Part shown: positions 50,280-59,480 of the stretch, one piece after another | How positions within the stretch are numbered: the first letter of the stretch is position 1 | Layout: every line of letters starts with the position of its first letter | DNA from: an uncultured Sphingopyxis sp. | GTDB lineage: Bacteria > Pseudomonadota > Alphaproteobacteria > Sphingomonadales > Sphingomonadaceae | Length of the DNA: 64,000 bases | Direction: 5' to 3' | NCBI RefSeq assembly: GCF_900078365.1 | Contig: NZ_LT598653.1 | Coordinates: 1 to 64,000, forward strand | Position numbers and translations under genes: made by a program | Notes under the pieces: generated by a model | Database searches by the model: none | Told to the model about the DNA's origin: nothing | The model's input: the letters and a program-made list of their open reading frames with translations, nothing else

Positions 50280-52784
50280 TCAGAAAGCGGGGAGGGGCTG
50301 GCTGGCGAAACCCCAGCCCTTGAGGTCGGCGCGCGCGGCGCGTTCGAGCAGTTCGCCGGCGTCCTTGATCGTCCACTGCCCCGCCTTTCGGGCATCGGCG
50401 AGCGCGTCCCAGCCGATCGGGACCGCGGCCGGGGCGCCTTCGCGCGCGCGCGCCGAATAGGGCATGATCGCGGTGCTGCCGCGCTGGTTGCGCAGCCAGT
50501 CGATGAAGATCTTGCCCTTGCGCTTCGCCTTGCTCATCGTCGCGACATAGCGGTCGGGCTCGGCGAGGCTCAGCGCCTCGGCGAAGCGTTTTGAGAAATC
50601 CTTGTGCGCGTCCCAGCCATGCTCGGGATCGAGCGGCACGACGACATGCACGCCCTTGCCGCCCGAGAGCATCGCGAAGCTGACGAGGCCGATGTCGGCG
50701 AGCTGGCGGCGGATGTCGAGCGCGGCCTTTTTGACATCGGCGAAATCGAGGTCTTCGTCGGGATCGAGGTCGAACACCATGCGGTCGGGCTTTTCGAGGG
50801 TTTCGACATGGCTGTCCCAGCCGTGAAATTCGATCGTCCCCATCTGGACGCAGGCGAGGATGCCGTCGGCATCCTCGATATAGAGATAATCCTCGTGCCC
50901 GCCGTCCTTCTCCTTGATCGGGACGTGATGGACATGGTCGCCGAAGCTGCCCGAGTCATGCTTCTGGAAAAAGCATTTCTTCGCGCGCCCCTGCGGACAG
51001 CGGACGAGGCTGACCGGGCGCCGCGCCATGTGCGGGAGCATGAGCGGGGCGATCGCGGCGTAATAGTCGGCGAGATCGCCCTTGGTCGCTTTGGCTTCGG
51101 GAAAGATGACGCGGTCGCGGCTGCTGATCCTGACGTCGCTTTGCGCTTCGGGCGCGGGCTGTTTCACTTCGGGGGTCACCTCTATCGCCTCCTTGTCGCT
51201 GCGCAGGCCGAGGAAGCTCGCGTGGCGCACCGATCCGCTCGCGGTAAATTCGGCGAAGGCGATTTCGGCGACGAGTTCGGGTTTCAGCCAGTGAACCTTG
51301 CGTGCGGCGACTTTGTCGACCTCGAGCGGCGCGGTCTTGCGTTCGAGTTTCGCGAATGCCTTGGCGAGGTCGGCCATGGTGCCGGCATCGAAGCCGGTGC
51401 CGACATTGCCCTTGTAGACGAGACTGCCGCCCTCGTGCTGCGCGAGGAGCAGCGACGAGAAGGGGCGCGCCCTGGTCGAGGAGGGCTTCCAGCCGACGAG
51501 GACGAACTCCTGCCGCCGCGTGCATTTGACCTTCACCCAGTTTTTGGTGCGGCGGCCGACGTAAGCCGCGTCGGCGCGTTTCGAGATGATGCCTTCCTGC
51601 CCCGCGCCGCACATCGCGGCGTGAAGCGTCTCGCCCGCGCCGATGACATGGTCGGCGACCGCGACCGGCGCCTTCGCGTCGCGGAGCAGGGCTTCGAGCC
51701 GTTCCTTGCGTTCGAGATTGCCGAGCTTCGCCAGCGACTTGCCGTCTTCTTCGAGCAGGTCGAAGGCGAAGAAGTGGAGCCGGGTGGCCTCGTCCTGCGC
51801 GCCATGGCCGCGCTTGAGCACCGCCTGGAGCGAGGAGAAGTCGGGATTGCCCTCCTTGCCATAGGCGACGATCTCGCCGTCGATCAGGCACGGCGGCAGG
51901 TCGAGCGCGGCAATATGGCGGACGAGCGGCGCGAACTTGTCGGTCCAGTCGAGACCATTCCTTGTGTAGACCCGCACGTCGCCGCCCGATGCGGCGATCT
52001 CGGCGCGGTAGCCGTCATATTTGATCTCGTGAAACCAGCCGTTGCCCGCCGGCACGGCGTCGACGAGCGTCGCGAGCTGGAGCGGGCGGAATTTGGGGAG
52101 TTTGGCTTTCGGTTTCGCCTTGGCGACCTTTTTGTTGTGCGCGGCCGCGGCGGCCATCTTCTTCGCGAACGCCGCCCCCTTCGCGCCCTTCAGCGATTGT
52201 TCGCCGCCTTCGTCGCCCGCGATCTCGGCCATGGTGCGGCCGGTGAGGATGCTCGTAAGCTGGCGCCCGACGAGGTCGTCGGTGCCGCCGGCATAGGCGT
52301 CGTTCACTTTGCGGAGCAGCCAGTTCTCGCGCTTCTCGTTCCCGCGCGGCTTCATGCGGACGAGCAGCCATTCGCCCTTCATCCGCTCGCCATCCAGGGT
52401 GAAATGGAGGTGGCCCTTTTCGATGTCCTTCGCGCTCTTGCCCGCGACCGGCGCCCAGGTGCCGCGGTCCCACAGCATCACGCTGCCGCCGCCATATTCG
52501 CCCTTGGGGATCACGCCTTCGAAATCGGCGTAGGACATCGGGTGATCCTCGGTGCGCACCGCGAGGCGCTTGTCGGCGGGGTCGGCGCTCGGGCCCTTGG
52601 TGACCGCCCAGCTTTTGAGCACGCCGTCGACTTCGAGCCGGAAGTCGTAATGGAGCCGCGTCGCATCATGCTTCTGGACGATGAAGCGGTTGCCGGCACC
52701 TTTTTCGACCTTGCCCGCGGGCTCGGGAGTCAGCTTGAAATCGCGCTTGGCGTTATATTGGGCGAGGGGGTCAGCGCGGGACAT
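50280..52784 (-). CDS. ligD: Multidomain ATP-dependent DNA ligase LigD
   Basis: The 834-residue protein starts at ATG 52784 with GAGGAG upstream. Domain order is 3'-phosphoesterase (about 10-190; FIVQKHDATRLHYDFRLEV), ligase (about 230-540; the adenylated Lys255 in EIKYDGYRAEI, and EGIISKRADAAYVG) and archaeo-eukaryotic primase-type polymerase (about 560-834; MVFDLDPDEDLDFADV, SGGKGVHVVVPLD). With Ku it performs non-homologous end joining. Gene overlap suggests one transcript with the MgtC-like and ku genes. Confidence 0.96.
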   Translation of the reverse strand: MSRADPLAQYNAKRDFKLTPEPAGKVEKGAGNRFIVQKHDATRLHYDFRLEVDGVLKSWAVTKGPSADPADKRLAVRTEDHPMSYADFEGVIPKGEYGGGSVMLWDRGTWAPVAGKSAKDIEKGHLHFTLDGERMKGEWLLVRMKPRGNEKRENWLLRKVNDAYAGGTDDLVGRQLTSILTGRTMAEIAGDEGGEQSLKGAKGAAFAKKMAAAAAHNKKVAKAKPKAKLPKFRPLQLATLVDAVPAGNGWFHEIKYDGYRAEIAASGGDVRVYTRNGLDWTDKFAPLVRHIAALDLPPCLIDGEIVAYGKEGNPDFSSLQAVLKRGHGAQDEATRLHFFAFDLLEEDGKSLAKLGNLERKERLEALLRDAKAPVAVADHVIGAGETLHAAMCGAGQEGIISKRADAAYVGRRTKNWVKVKCTRRQEFVLVGWKPSSTRARPFSSLLLAQHEGGSLVYKGNVGTGFDAGTMADLAKAFAKLERKTAPLEVDKVAARKVHWLKPELVAEIAFAEFTASGSVRHASFLGLRSDKEAIEVTPEVKQPAPEAQSDVRISSRDRVIFPEAKATKGDLADYYAAIAPLMLPHMARRPVSLVRCPQGRAKKCFFQKHDSGSFGDHVHHVPIKEKDGGHEDYLYIEDADGILACVQMGTIEFHGWDSHVETLEKPDRMVFDLDPDEDLDFADVKKAALDIRRQLADIGLVSFAMLSGGKGVHVVVPLDPEHGWDAHKDFSKRFAEALSLAEPDRYVATMSKAKRKGKIFIDWLRNQRGSTAIMPYSARAREGAPAAVPIGWDALADARKAGQWTIKDAGELLERAARADLKGWGFASQPLPAF

Positions 52785-53268
52785 CCCCACTCCTCTCCGG
52801 CCCGTCCTCCATATCGGGCAGCCGGCGCTCGACGAAGCGGAGCAGGACGAGCAGCACGAGCGCGAGCCCGGCGGCGATGATCACGATCGCGAAATAGCCC
52901 GCACCGCTCGCGATGCCGATCGCGCCCGTCAGCCAGATATGCGCGGCGGTGGTGAGGTTGCGCACCTCGCCGCCTTTGACGATGATCAGCCCCGCCGCGA
53001 TGATGCCGATCGCCGCCGCCATGCCTTCGATGACGCGCAAGGGGTCGATCGACGAATCGGCGCCGCCGAGCTGGTTGTAGAGCGCGATCGCGACGACGGT
53101 CATCAAGGAGGAGCTGAGCGCGACCATCCCGTGCGTGCGCAGCCCGGCGTCATAGCCCTTGAGCTCGCGGTCGAGCCCGAGCAGCAGCCCGACGAGCGTC
53201 GCGACGCCGAGGCGCAGCAGCACCTCGGTGTCGATCGTTTCCCACCAGAGCGCGTCGTTGAGCTCCAT
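52771..53268 (-). CDS. MgtC/SapB-family membrane protein between ku and ligD
   Basis: The 165-residue protein starts MELNDALWWETIDTEVLLRL and continues with LGVATLVGLLLGLDRELKGY, AGLRTHGMVALSSSLMTVVA and IDPLRVIEGMAAAIGIIAAG, the MgtC N-terminal domain with its LDRE and RTH motifs and about five spans. It lacks the larger C-terminal domain of virulence MgtC proteins. Its start shares one base with the ku stop (TGATG), and its end overlaps ligD by 14 nt. A membrane protein locked into an end-joining operon is unexpected; a link to Mg2+ homeostasis for repair enzymes is speculation. Confidence 0.88.
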   Translation of the reverse strand: MELNDALWWETIDTEVLLRLGVATLVGLLLGLDRELKGYDAGLRTHGMVALSSSLMTVVAIALYNQLGGADSSIDPLRVIEGMAAAIGIIAAGLIIVKGGEVRNLTTAAHIWLTGAIGIASGAGYFAIVIIAAGLALVLLVLLRFVERRLPDMEDGPERSGDVPR

Positions 53269-54143
53269 CAGGCGCGCTTTCGCTGGGCCGTCTTTTTGGC
53301 CGGGGCCTTTTTCGCGGGGGCTTTCTTGGTGTCGCTCGCGGACGTCTTTTTCTTGCCTTCGACCGACGCCTTGAGCGCCGCCATCAGGTCGATGACGTTC
53401 GAGCCGCCGCTCACCGGGCCGGGCTCCTCGACATCCTCGAGCACGCGCTTGCCCTTGGCTTTCGCCTTTTTGGCGATCACGCGCTTGATCGCATCGACAT
53501 AATGATTGTGATAGTCCGATGCGTCGAACTTGCCCGATTTCTTGCCGATCAGCGTTTCGGCGAGGTCGAGCAGGTCGGCGTCGGGCTTGGCATTGCCGAC
53601 ATCGCGGAAATAATTCGCCGCCTTGTTCACCTCGTCGGCGTAGCGCAGCACTTCGAGGACGAGCCCCTTGCCGCACGGACGCAAGCCAACGAGCTGTTCC
53701 TGCCCGCGCACCGACAGCTGGCCGAGCCCGACCTTCTTCGTGCGCTTCAGCGCCTCGCGCAGGACGATATAGGCTTCCTCGGCAAGCTCGTCGGCGGGGA
53801 CGACATAATAGGGCTTGGCATAATAGAGGATGTCGATGTCGCCCGCGTCGACGAACTGGAGCAGTTCGAGGGTGCGCTTGCTGTCGAGCTTGACCGCCTC
53901 GATCTCCTCCTCGTCGAGCAGGACGTAATTGCCCTTCGACATCTCGTATCCCTTGACGATGTCGTCGGTGTCGATCGGCCCGATGCCGGGCACGACCTTC
54001 TCATATTTGACCGGCTTGCCGCTCGGTTCGTGGATCTGGCGAAAGCTGATCGCGGCGCCCGATTTGGTCGCGGGGTAGATTTCGACGGGGATCGACACCA
54101 GCGCGAGCCGGATCTGTCCCTTCCAATAGGCGCGTGCGGCCAT
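53268..54143 (-). CDS. ku: Ku protein of bacterial non-homologous end joining
   Basis: The 291-residue protein starts MAARAYWKGQIRLALVSIPV. The Ku core shows ISFRQIHEPSGKPVKYEKVV, GYEMSKGNYVLLDEEEIEAV and LRPCGKGLVLEVLRYADEV. A Lys/Ala-rich tail (KKAPAKKAPAKKTAQRKRA) would aid DNA binding and LigD contact. It heads the ku-mgtC-like-ligD run. A paired palindromic repeat separates it from the neighbouring gene. Confidence 0.96.
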   Translation of the reverse strand: MAARAYWKGQIRLALVSIPVEIYPATKSGAAISFRQIHEPSGKPVKYEKVVPGIGPIDTDDIVKGYEMSKGNYVLLDEEEIEAVKLDSKRTLELLQFVDAGDIDILYYAKPYYVVPADELAEEAYIVLREALKRTKKVGLGQLSVRGQEQLVGLRPCGKGLVLEVLRYADEVNKAANYFRDVGNAKPDADLLDLAETLIGKKSGKFDASDYHNHYVDAIKRVIAKKAKAKGKRVLEDVEEPGPVSGGSNVIDLMAALKASVEGKKKTSASDTKKAPAKKAPAKKTAQRKRA

Positions 54144-54225
54144 GGCACTCCCTTTCGCTGTCCCGACTCCAAATGATCGGCGCGGCGAGGGGTTCCGTGG
54201 AGTAGCGAGTGAGAAGGCCTGGTGA

Positions 54226-54324
54226 AGCCCCTCCCCTTCAGGGGAGGGGTAGGGGGTGGGGGCCATCGGCCTTGCGCAAGGTTTCGGGCCCCCACCCCAA
54301 CCCCTCCCCTGAAGGGGAGGGGCT
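54226..54324. repeat. Paired palindromic repeat (AGCCCCTCCCCTTCAGGGG type)
   Basis: AGCCCCTCCCCTTCAGGGGA and its inverted partner at about 54300-54324 flank a middle containing GGGGGCCATCGGCCTTGCGC. A close copy with the same middle lies at 62811-62941. Confidence 0.8.
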
Positions 54325-54338
54325 AATACGTCGATGCG

Positions 54339-55340
54339 CTAGTAGAGATTGTCCTTGTAATCCTTGTCGAGCCCGCGCTGCATCAGCCCCGGGACCGAGA
54401 CGAAGGCGCCGGCGATGCGCGCGCCGAGGCCCTTGTCCTTGTTGAGCCTGACATGGTCGGCGAACATCTTCGCGGGCCTGATGTTGGCGGGCGCGGCGGC
54501 GGCGGGCCAGAGCGCCGCGCGGGCAAGCGCCGCGCTGGGGCGCAGCTCGATCTCGACGTCGTCGATGCGCGTCGCGAGCAGCGGCACCTTGCCCTGCACC
54601 TCGAAGCTGGCGCGCGCGGTTTCATCGTCGGTGAGCATCGCGGTGCCGCGGAGAATCGCGACCTCGGCCGTGCCGGGGATCAGCAGCGCCGCGGCGATGC
54701 GCGGCTGCGCGACGATGTTGCGGAAGCTGTCGGCGCGGCGGTTGCCCGGGCGGTCGGCGAACCAGAGCTGGTCGCCCGCGATGTGCGCCATCGCCCCGGC
54801 CGGATCGCCCTTGGGGCTGAGGTCGGCGTCGCCCGCCGCGTCGGTCGTCGCGAGCGCCATGAAGCGCGCGGCGGCGGCGAATTCGCCCGGCGTAGCGGGT
54901 TCGGCGTCCGACGGCTCGGCCGACCAGAAGCCCGAGCGGATCAGCGCCTTCGCGCAATGGACATAGCATTCGGCGACCGCGATCCGCGCGGCTCCGCCCT
55001 CGACCGCCGCGACGCGGCCGTTGATGCGCAGCGTCTCGCCGATGCCGGGGACGAGGAAGAGCGAGCTGAAACCGGCGCCCGGCGCCGCGAGCGCCGGATC
55101 GTCGAGCGCGGCGAGCGGGACCGACAGCGTCGCGGGATCGGCCGCCGCGAAACCGGCCGCGCCGCCGCCGAGGGTGATGGCGACTCCCTGCGCGTCGCCG
55201 AACCCCGCGAACATCAGCGGCGAGGCGGCGAGCCAGCGCATCGCGCTGGTATCGACATGGTCGATGACCTTGAGATTCACCGCGGGAGGCGTTTTCCCGA
55301 AAATGGCCTCAAGGCCCGCGATGCTGTCGATGTCGCTCAT
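54339..55340 (-). CDS. Pyridoxamine 5'-phosphate oxidase-like flavoprotein
   Basis: The 333-residue protein has a split-barrel flavin fold near its middle: RFMALATTDAAGDADLSPKG, then LWFADRPGNRRADSFRNIVA, QPRIAAALLIPGTAEVAILR. This is the PNPOx-like pattern where a strand-turn holds FMN. The N-terminal half repeats a degenerate version (RWLAASPLMFAGFGDAQGVA ... GIGETLRINGRVAAVEG). It probably handles an unknown flavin- or heme-linked reaction; it is unlikely to be a true PdxH. Monocistronic. Confidence 0.8.
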   Translation of the reverse strand: MSDIDSIAGLEAIFGKTPPAVNLKVIDHVDTSAMRWLAASPLMFAGFGDAQGVAITLGGGAAGFAAADPATLSVPLAALDDPALAAPGAGFSSLFLVPGIGETLRINGRVAAVEGGAARIAVAECYVHCAKALIRSGFWSAEPSDAEPATPGEFAAAARFMALATTDAAGDADLSPKGDPAGAMAHIAGDQLWFADRPGNRRADSFRNIVAQPRIAAALLIPGTAEVAILRGTAMLTDDETARASFEVQGKVPLLATRIDDVEIELRPSAALARAALWPAAAAPANIRPAKMFADHVRLNKDKGLGARIAGAFVSVPGLMQRGLDKDYKDNLY

Positions 55341-55549
55341 GCCATGCTCCGTCGGAAATCGTCGTGCGTCGCGTGGCGCATGTTGCTGCTATTGAGAAGA
55401 AAAATCAATAATGACCTGCGGCCCGTGGTCCCGATCGATCGTCGATCGGCGGCGCGTGTCCGGCGCGGTTTTGCGGGCGGATTTGCTTTTCTTTCATGGC
55501 GGATCGCATATGATGGCGATCGGGGACCGCTCGCATGGATGGAGCAAAT

Positions 55550-56029
55550 ATGCCCTTGAGCCGCGAGATGCAGCGACTGCGCGCCGAACATGCGGCGCTG
55601 TTCACCTTGTCGCGGATCATCCTCGGCATGGTCCGCGCCGGGCGCCCGCCGCCGCGCCCGGCCGAACTCGCATCGGCGCGCGCGAAGCTCCGCGAAAATC
55701 TGGTGCGCCACCTGAAATGCGAGGACTGGATATTATATCCGCGGCTGATGGCGACGGGCGATCAGGACCTGATGCGGATCACGCGCGATTTCGAGATCGA
55801 AATGGGCGATCTCGCGGCCGATTTCGCTGCCTATGACGAAAAATGGACAGGCGACCGCGCCGCCGCCGACTGGGCGGGCTTTTGCCGCGAGACCGCCGCG
55901 ATCTTCGACATGCTCGCCGCGCGCATCGAGCGCGAGGAGCGCGAACTCTATCCGCTCGCCGAAACCCTCTATGCGTCGGGCGCCGCGGTTGGCGCGCCGG
56001 TCATGGACGGATCGACATTTTCCAACTGA
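55550..56029 (+). CDS. Hemerythrin HHE-domain protein
   Basis: The 159-residue form starts at ATG 55550 behind GGAG; an ATG at 55535 lacks one. Helices carry candidate iron ligands: LRAEHAALFTLSRI (His14), LVRHLKCEDWILYP (His and Glu), and the final helix REERELYPLAE. The family binds a di-iron centre and senses or carries O2, NO or metals. One ligand His in the last helix is not evident, so the centre could be degenerate. Its 3' end overlaps the TpsB gene end by 29 bp (convergent). Confidence 0.72.
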   Translation: MPLSREMQRLRAEHAALFTLSRIILGMVRAGRPPPRPAELASARAKLRENLVRHLKCEDWILYPRLMATGDQDLMRITRDFEIEMGDLAADFAAYDEKWTGDRAAADWAGFCRETAAIFDMLAARIEREERELYPLAETLYASGAAVGAPVMDGSTFSN

Positions 56030-57632
56030 GCGCGACGCGCCAGTCCTGACCATATCCCGGCACCGGCTGGTCCCACGCATCGGCGACTTCGAGGCCGATG
56101 GTCGCGTTGTCGGCATAGGAAAGGCGCACGCCGCCGCCCCAACTGCCGAGGGTGAAATCGGTGCGCGGGATCGCGGAGCGTTCGAGCAATGTCACGTCGG
56201 CATAGTCGACGAAGCTGTAAATCTCGCTCTTCGAAAAGCGGCCCGTGCGTAACGGGCGCAGCGCCAATTCGCCGAACGCCGCATAGCCGCGATCGCCATT
56301 GACCAGCCCGTCGTCGAACGCGCGGCCGAAAGTCGCACCGCCGACGCTGAACCGCTGCGCTGCGGGCAGGCGGTCGCGCGTCCAGCGGCCCGTGGCGGCG
56401 GCGCGGACGACAAACGGCTTGCCGATCGTCTGGTTCGCCTCGATGCTCGCGTCGGTGTAAGCGAAACCGGCCTCGCCGACCCCGGGGTCGACGCGCGCGC
56501 CGGCGAAATCGAGCCCCTTGGCGCCCCCGACGCGCGCGCCGAGGACGGTTCGGTCTTCGCTCAGGCGAAAGGCGAGGCTGCCGCTGGCGGTCCACGTCTT
56601 TTCGGCGGCGATCGTCGAGCCGAACAGCGCGTTCTTCGAATCGAGATAGTCGAGCCGCGCCGAGACGAGCAGATTACGCCGCGTCGCGCGGATCAGCGGA
56701 TGGGTGATCGCGAAGCCCGCGCTCCACGCCTCGCCGTCGATCGCGAGGCCCTTGGGCCGCGTGCGCAGCGCCGCGCCCGACAGTTCGGCGCGCGTGCCGC
56801 CGGCGCCGAGCGGGGTCGAATGGCTCGCCGCGAGGTAGAGAAGCGATTTGAAGTTGAGCGCCGCGGCGCCGGTCAGTCGCGTCTCGTCGCCGCTGCGCAG
56901 GAGGCTGGAGCCGCGCGCGTTCGCCTCGACGATGCCGTCATCGACGAAGCGGCTGGTGCGCGTCGTGAAGCCGAGGCCGAGCGTCGGCTTCTTCGCGTCG
57001 AGCGCGAGGTCGAGCGCGACCGCGCCCTGCTCGCTGCCCAGCGCGAGCGTCGGCGTCACGGTGACGCCCGGAATGTCGGCGATATTGCCGAGCGCCCGCT
57101 CGAAGCGCGACCGCGGCAGGGGGCGCCGGCCGGCGAGACCGCCCGCCATCTTGGCGACGAGCGGTGCGGGGCCGCTCTCGCGCTCACCGCTCAGCGTCAC
57201 CGACCCGACATAGCCTTCCGCCGACGCGACGGTGACGGTGCCCCCGGACAGATCCTGTTCGGGAATGACGAGCGTGAAGAGCGCCACGCTCGACCGGTTA
57301 TAGGCGCGCGTCATCGCGGCGGCGAGTTTCGCGAGATTGTCCGCCGAGGCCGGCTTCCCGACGAAGCGTTGCGCCGCGCGCCCGACATTGGCGGGCACGC
57401 CCGCGCCGACGAAACGGATTTCGCGGATCGTGACGTCGGGCCGCGCGCCCAGTTCGACCTTGCCGAGCGAGAGCGGCTTCGCCTCGGGATCGGGGAGCGG
57501 GTCGCGGGCGCTGTCGGGGGCGAGGGGCGGGCGGCCGTCGAGCGGCGTCGCCGCCGGCTGGGCCGCGAGCGCCGCGGCGGGGAGGAGCAGGGCCCCCGCC
57601 GCCGCGACGCCGACGAAGCGCAGGTCGCGCAT
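56001..57632 (-). CDS. TpsB/ShlB-type outer-membrane secretion protein
   Basis: The 543-residue protein has a signal peptide (GALLLPAAALAAQPAAT), then a POTRA domain (VTIREIRFVGAGVPANVGRA ... AYNRSSVALFTLVIPEQDLS with GYVGSVTLSG) and a 16-strand FhaC-like barrel ending VALSWKMSIRP. The length and single clear POTRA fit TpsB family members, which export one TpsA partner. No TpsA with a filamentous-haemagglutinin N-terminus lies nearby; instead the gene upstream by 11 nt encodes a collagen-like lipoprotein, which may be its cargo. Confidence 0.85.
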   Translation of the reverse strand: MRDLRFVGVAAAGALLLPAAALAAQPAATPLDGRPPLAPDSARDPLPDPEAKPLSLGKVELGARPDVTIREIRFVGAGVPANVGRAAQRFVGKPASADNLAKLAAAMTRAYNRSSVALFTLVIPEQDLSGGTVTVASAEGYVGSVTLSGERESGPAPLVAKMAGGLAGRRPLPRSRFERALGNIADIPGVTVTPTLALGSEQGAVALDLALDAKKPTLGLGFTTRTSRFVDDGIVEANARGSSLLRSGDETRLTGAAALNFKSLLYLAASHSTPLGAGGTRAELSGAALRTRPKGLAIDGEAWSAGFAITHPLIRATRRNLLVSARLDYLDSKNALFGSTIAAEKTWTASGSLAFRLSEDRTVLGARVGGAKGLDFAGARVDPGVGEAGFAYTDASIEANQTIGKPFVVRAAATGRWTRDRLPAAQRFSVGGATFGRAFDDGLVNGDRGYAAFGELALRPLRTGRFSKSEIYSFVDYADVTLLERSAIPRTDFTLGSWGGGVRLSYADNATIGLEVADAWDQPVPGYGQDWRVALSWKMSIRP

Positions 57633-57643
57633 CGGGCGCGGCT

Positions 57644-58576
57644 TCAGTTGCCGCCCTTCGGCTTCAGGCCGCCGAGCACGCCGCCCACGGTATCGGTGAC
57701 CCCCGTGACGAGGCCGGTCACGGCGTTGCCGTCGCCATCGGCGGTTCCCCCCGTCGCGCCGCCCGCCACTTGCGACAGCGCACCGGTCGCGGTCGTGACG
57801 ACATTGCTGACGAGCGCGACCGGGGTGCCGGCGGTGCCGCCGCCGGTCAGCCCGCCGGTCGCGCCGCCGAGCAGATTGCCGCCGGTGCCGGGCTGGAGGG
57901 TGACAAGCTGGCCGCCCGAGCCGACGCCGACGGTGAGCAGGCTGCCGTTCTGCTGGCCGGGCGACAAGATACTCGCGCCGATCAGCGGCGAGGCGTCGGG
58001 ACTGCCCAGCGCGGTCGCCTTGCCGATCGTCGCCGTGACCAGCTGACCCGGCGCGGCGACCAGGCCGTCGACCAGATATTGCTGACCATTGCCCGTCTGT
58101 ACGAGCGCGACGCCGGTGCTTTTGACGACGCCGACGACGGTGCCGACGAGGTTGGTGCTGCCGGGCAGCCTGTTGTCGACGGCGTTTGCGAGCAGCAAGC
58201 CCTTGTCGGCGATGACGTTGACGAGACCGCCGGTCTTGACGAGCACGCCGCCGATGACCGGATTGACGCTGGCGGGGTCGCCGGTGTTCGCAAGCAGGCC
58301 GGTGCCCGCGACGCCGCCGGGTCCAACGAGCCCCCCGACCGCGAGCGCGCCGGCATCGCCGAGCGCGAGGCCGCTGCCCGCCGGGCCAGCCGGACCGGCG
58401 GGGCCTGCAGGGCCGGTCGCGCCAGTGGGACCGGCCGGACCCGCGGCGCCGGTGGCACCGGTCGCGCCGACACTGCCGACGCGATAGCTGCCCGACGATT
58501 CACACGCCGCGAGCGCGAGACACGCCGGGATCAGAATGAGATAGGATGGGCGAAATTCAAGACAGGACAAAGGCAT
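57644..58576 (-). CDS. Collagen-like lipoprotein
   Basis: The 310-residue protein starts at 58576 (AAGGGGATG upstream). A signal with lipobox LALAAC predicts a lipidated Cys. Next comes a short collagen-like stretch of Gly-x-y triplets (GATGATGAAGPAGPTGATG, about 14 triplets), then a Gly/Val/Leu-rich repetitive region (VNVIADKGLLLANAVDNRLP, VSNVVTTATGALSQVAGG) of beta-type character. It ends VGGVLGGLKPKGGN. It is the first gene of a pair with the TpsB-type transporter. It could be anchored at the surface; export by TpsB is inference, as no TPS domain is visible. Confidence 0.8.
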   Translation of the reverse strand: MPLSCLEFRPSYLILIPACLALAACESSGSYRVGSVGATGATGAAGPAGPTGATGPAGPAGPAGPAGSGLALGDAGALAVGGLVGPGGVAGTGLLANTGDPASVNPVIGGVLVKTGGLVNVIADKGLLLANAVDNRLPGSTNLVGTVVGVVKSTGVALVQTGNGQQYLVDGLVAAPGQLVTATIGKATALGSPDASPLIGASILSPGQQNGSLLTVGVGSGGQLVTLQPGTGGNLLGGATGGLTGGGTAGTPVALVSNVVTTATGALSQVAGGATGGTADGDGNAVTGLVTGVTDTVGGVLGGLKPKGGN

Positions 58577-58964
58577 GAGACATCCCCTTCGTACATAATC
58601 TGGTCCCTGATCGCGATATTCTCGAAATATCGACAAGGTTCCGTCCATTGTTCGAATTACTTGGGTAAAATTTCCCGTATTAACTAATACATCAGGAGTT
58701 TGGCGAGAAACCCGTTCATCATATCCGGAAAGTTAACTATAAATTTTCTTGCCGACAGCGCCATCAAGCCTATCCGTACACGCAAAAAACGCTCCAATAA
58801 GGGACAGTATTTATTAAATTTATTTGGAGTAAAAAGTTCCACGCTCCAGCGGGGTCCGCGCCGGTTCCGCAAGGATCGACGCCGGTTTGCGGGACCACCT
58901 CTCCATTGACGATGACGGCCCGGTCCCGCTAGGGCCGCGCCATCATTTTTTGGGAATCCAGTTC
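58577..58964. other. AT-rich intergenic region
   Basis: About 390 bases, distinctly AT-rich from 58660 to 58840 (ATTTATTAAATTTATTTGG). It probably carries the divergent promoters of the collagen-like operon and the DUF3297 gene. No RNA gene or small protein was recognised. Confidence 0.5.
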
Positions 58965-59234
58965 ATGACCGATACGCCCCCCGACCGCCTGTCGACCAAC
59001 CCCCGCTCGCCCCATTTCGACATGGAGGTGCTGCAGCGCGGCATCGGCATCCGCTTCAAGGGCGCCGAGCGCACCGATGTCGAGGAATATTCGATCTCCG
59101 AAGGCTGGATCCGCGTTGCCGCGGGCAAGTCGAAGGACCGCTTCGGCCAGCCGATGACGATCAAGCTGTCGGGCCCGGTCGAAGCCTGGTTCGAGGATGC
59201 GACCGGCGAAGGCGAAGCGCCCGCCGGCGAGTGA
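58965..59234 (+). CDS. DUF3297 family protein
   Basis: The 89-residue protein starts MTDTPPDRLSTNPRSPHFDM and has the family core GIGIRFKGAERTDVEEYSIS and GWIRVAAGKSKDRFGQPMTI. It is small, acidic and cytosolic. The family is restricted mainly to alphaproteobacteria and unstudied. Followed by a paired palindromic repeat. Confidence 0.9.
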   Translation: MTDTPPDRLSTNPRSPHFDMEVLQRGIGIRFKGAERTDVEEYSISEGWIRVAAGKSKDRFGQPMTIKLSGPVEAWFEDATGEGEAPAGE

Positions 59235-59256
59235 CGACGATCGTTTCTATTTGAAT

Positions 59257-59360
59257 CGTCATCCCGGCGAAGGGTGTTCAGAGGCACGTGACTCTGAAAC
59301 ACGATCTCGCCCTCACGCCGATACGCGCCGGCGAGATCCCGGCCTTCGCCGGGATGACGA
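59257..59360. repeat. Paired palindromic repeat (CGTCATCCCGGCGAAGG type)
   Basis: CGTCATCCCGGCGAAGG at the left and CCTTCGCCGGGATGACG at the right frame a 70-nt middle with its own inverted segment. Related in outer sequence to the other CGTCAT pairs. Confidence 0.75.
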
Positions 59361-59480
59361 GATATTGACGGCGGTGTTTCAGGTCAACCGACCCCGCTCC
59401 CAAAGGAGAAACCACCCGGAGCGGCGGGCCGCCCCGAGTGGCTTCGTCGCTCGCCGAGCCCGAGGGTGGGGGGGGGAGGC

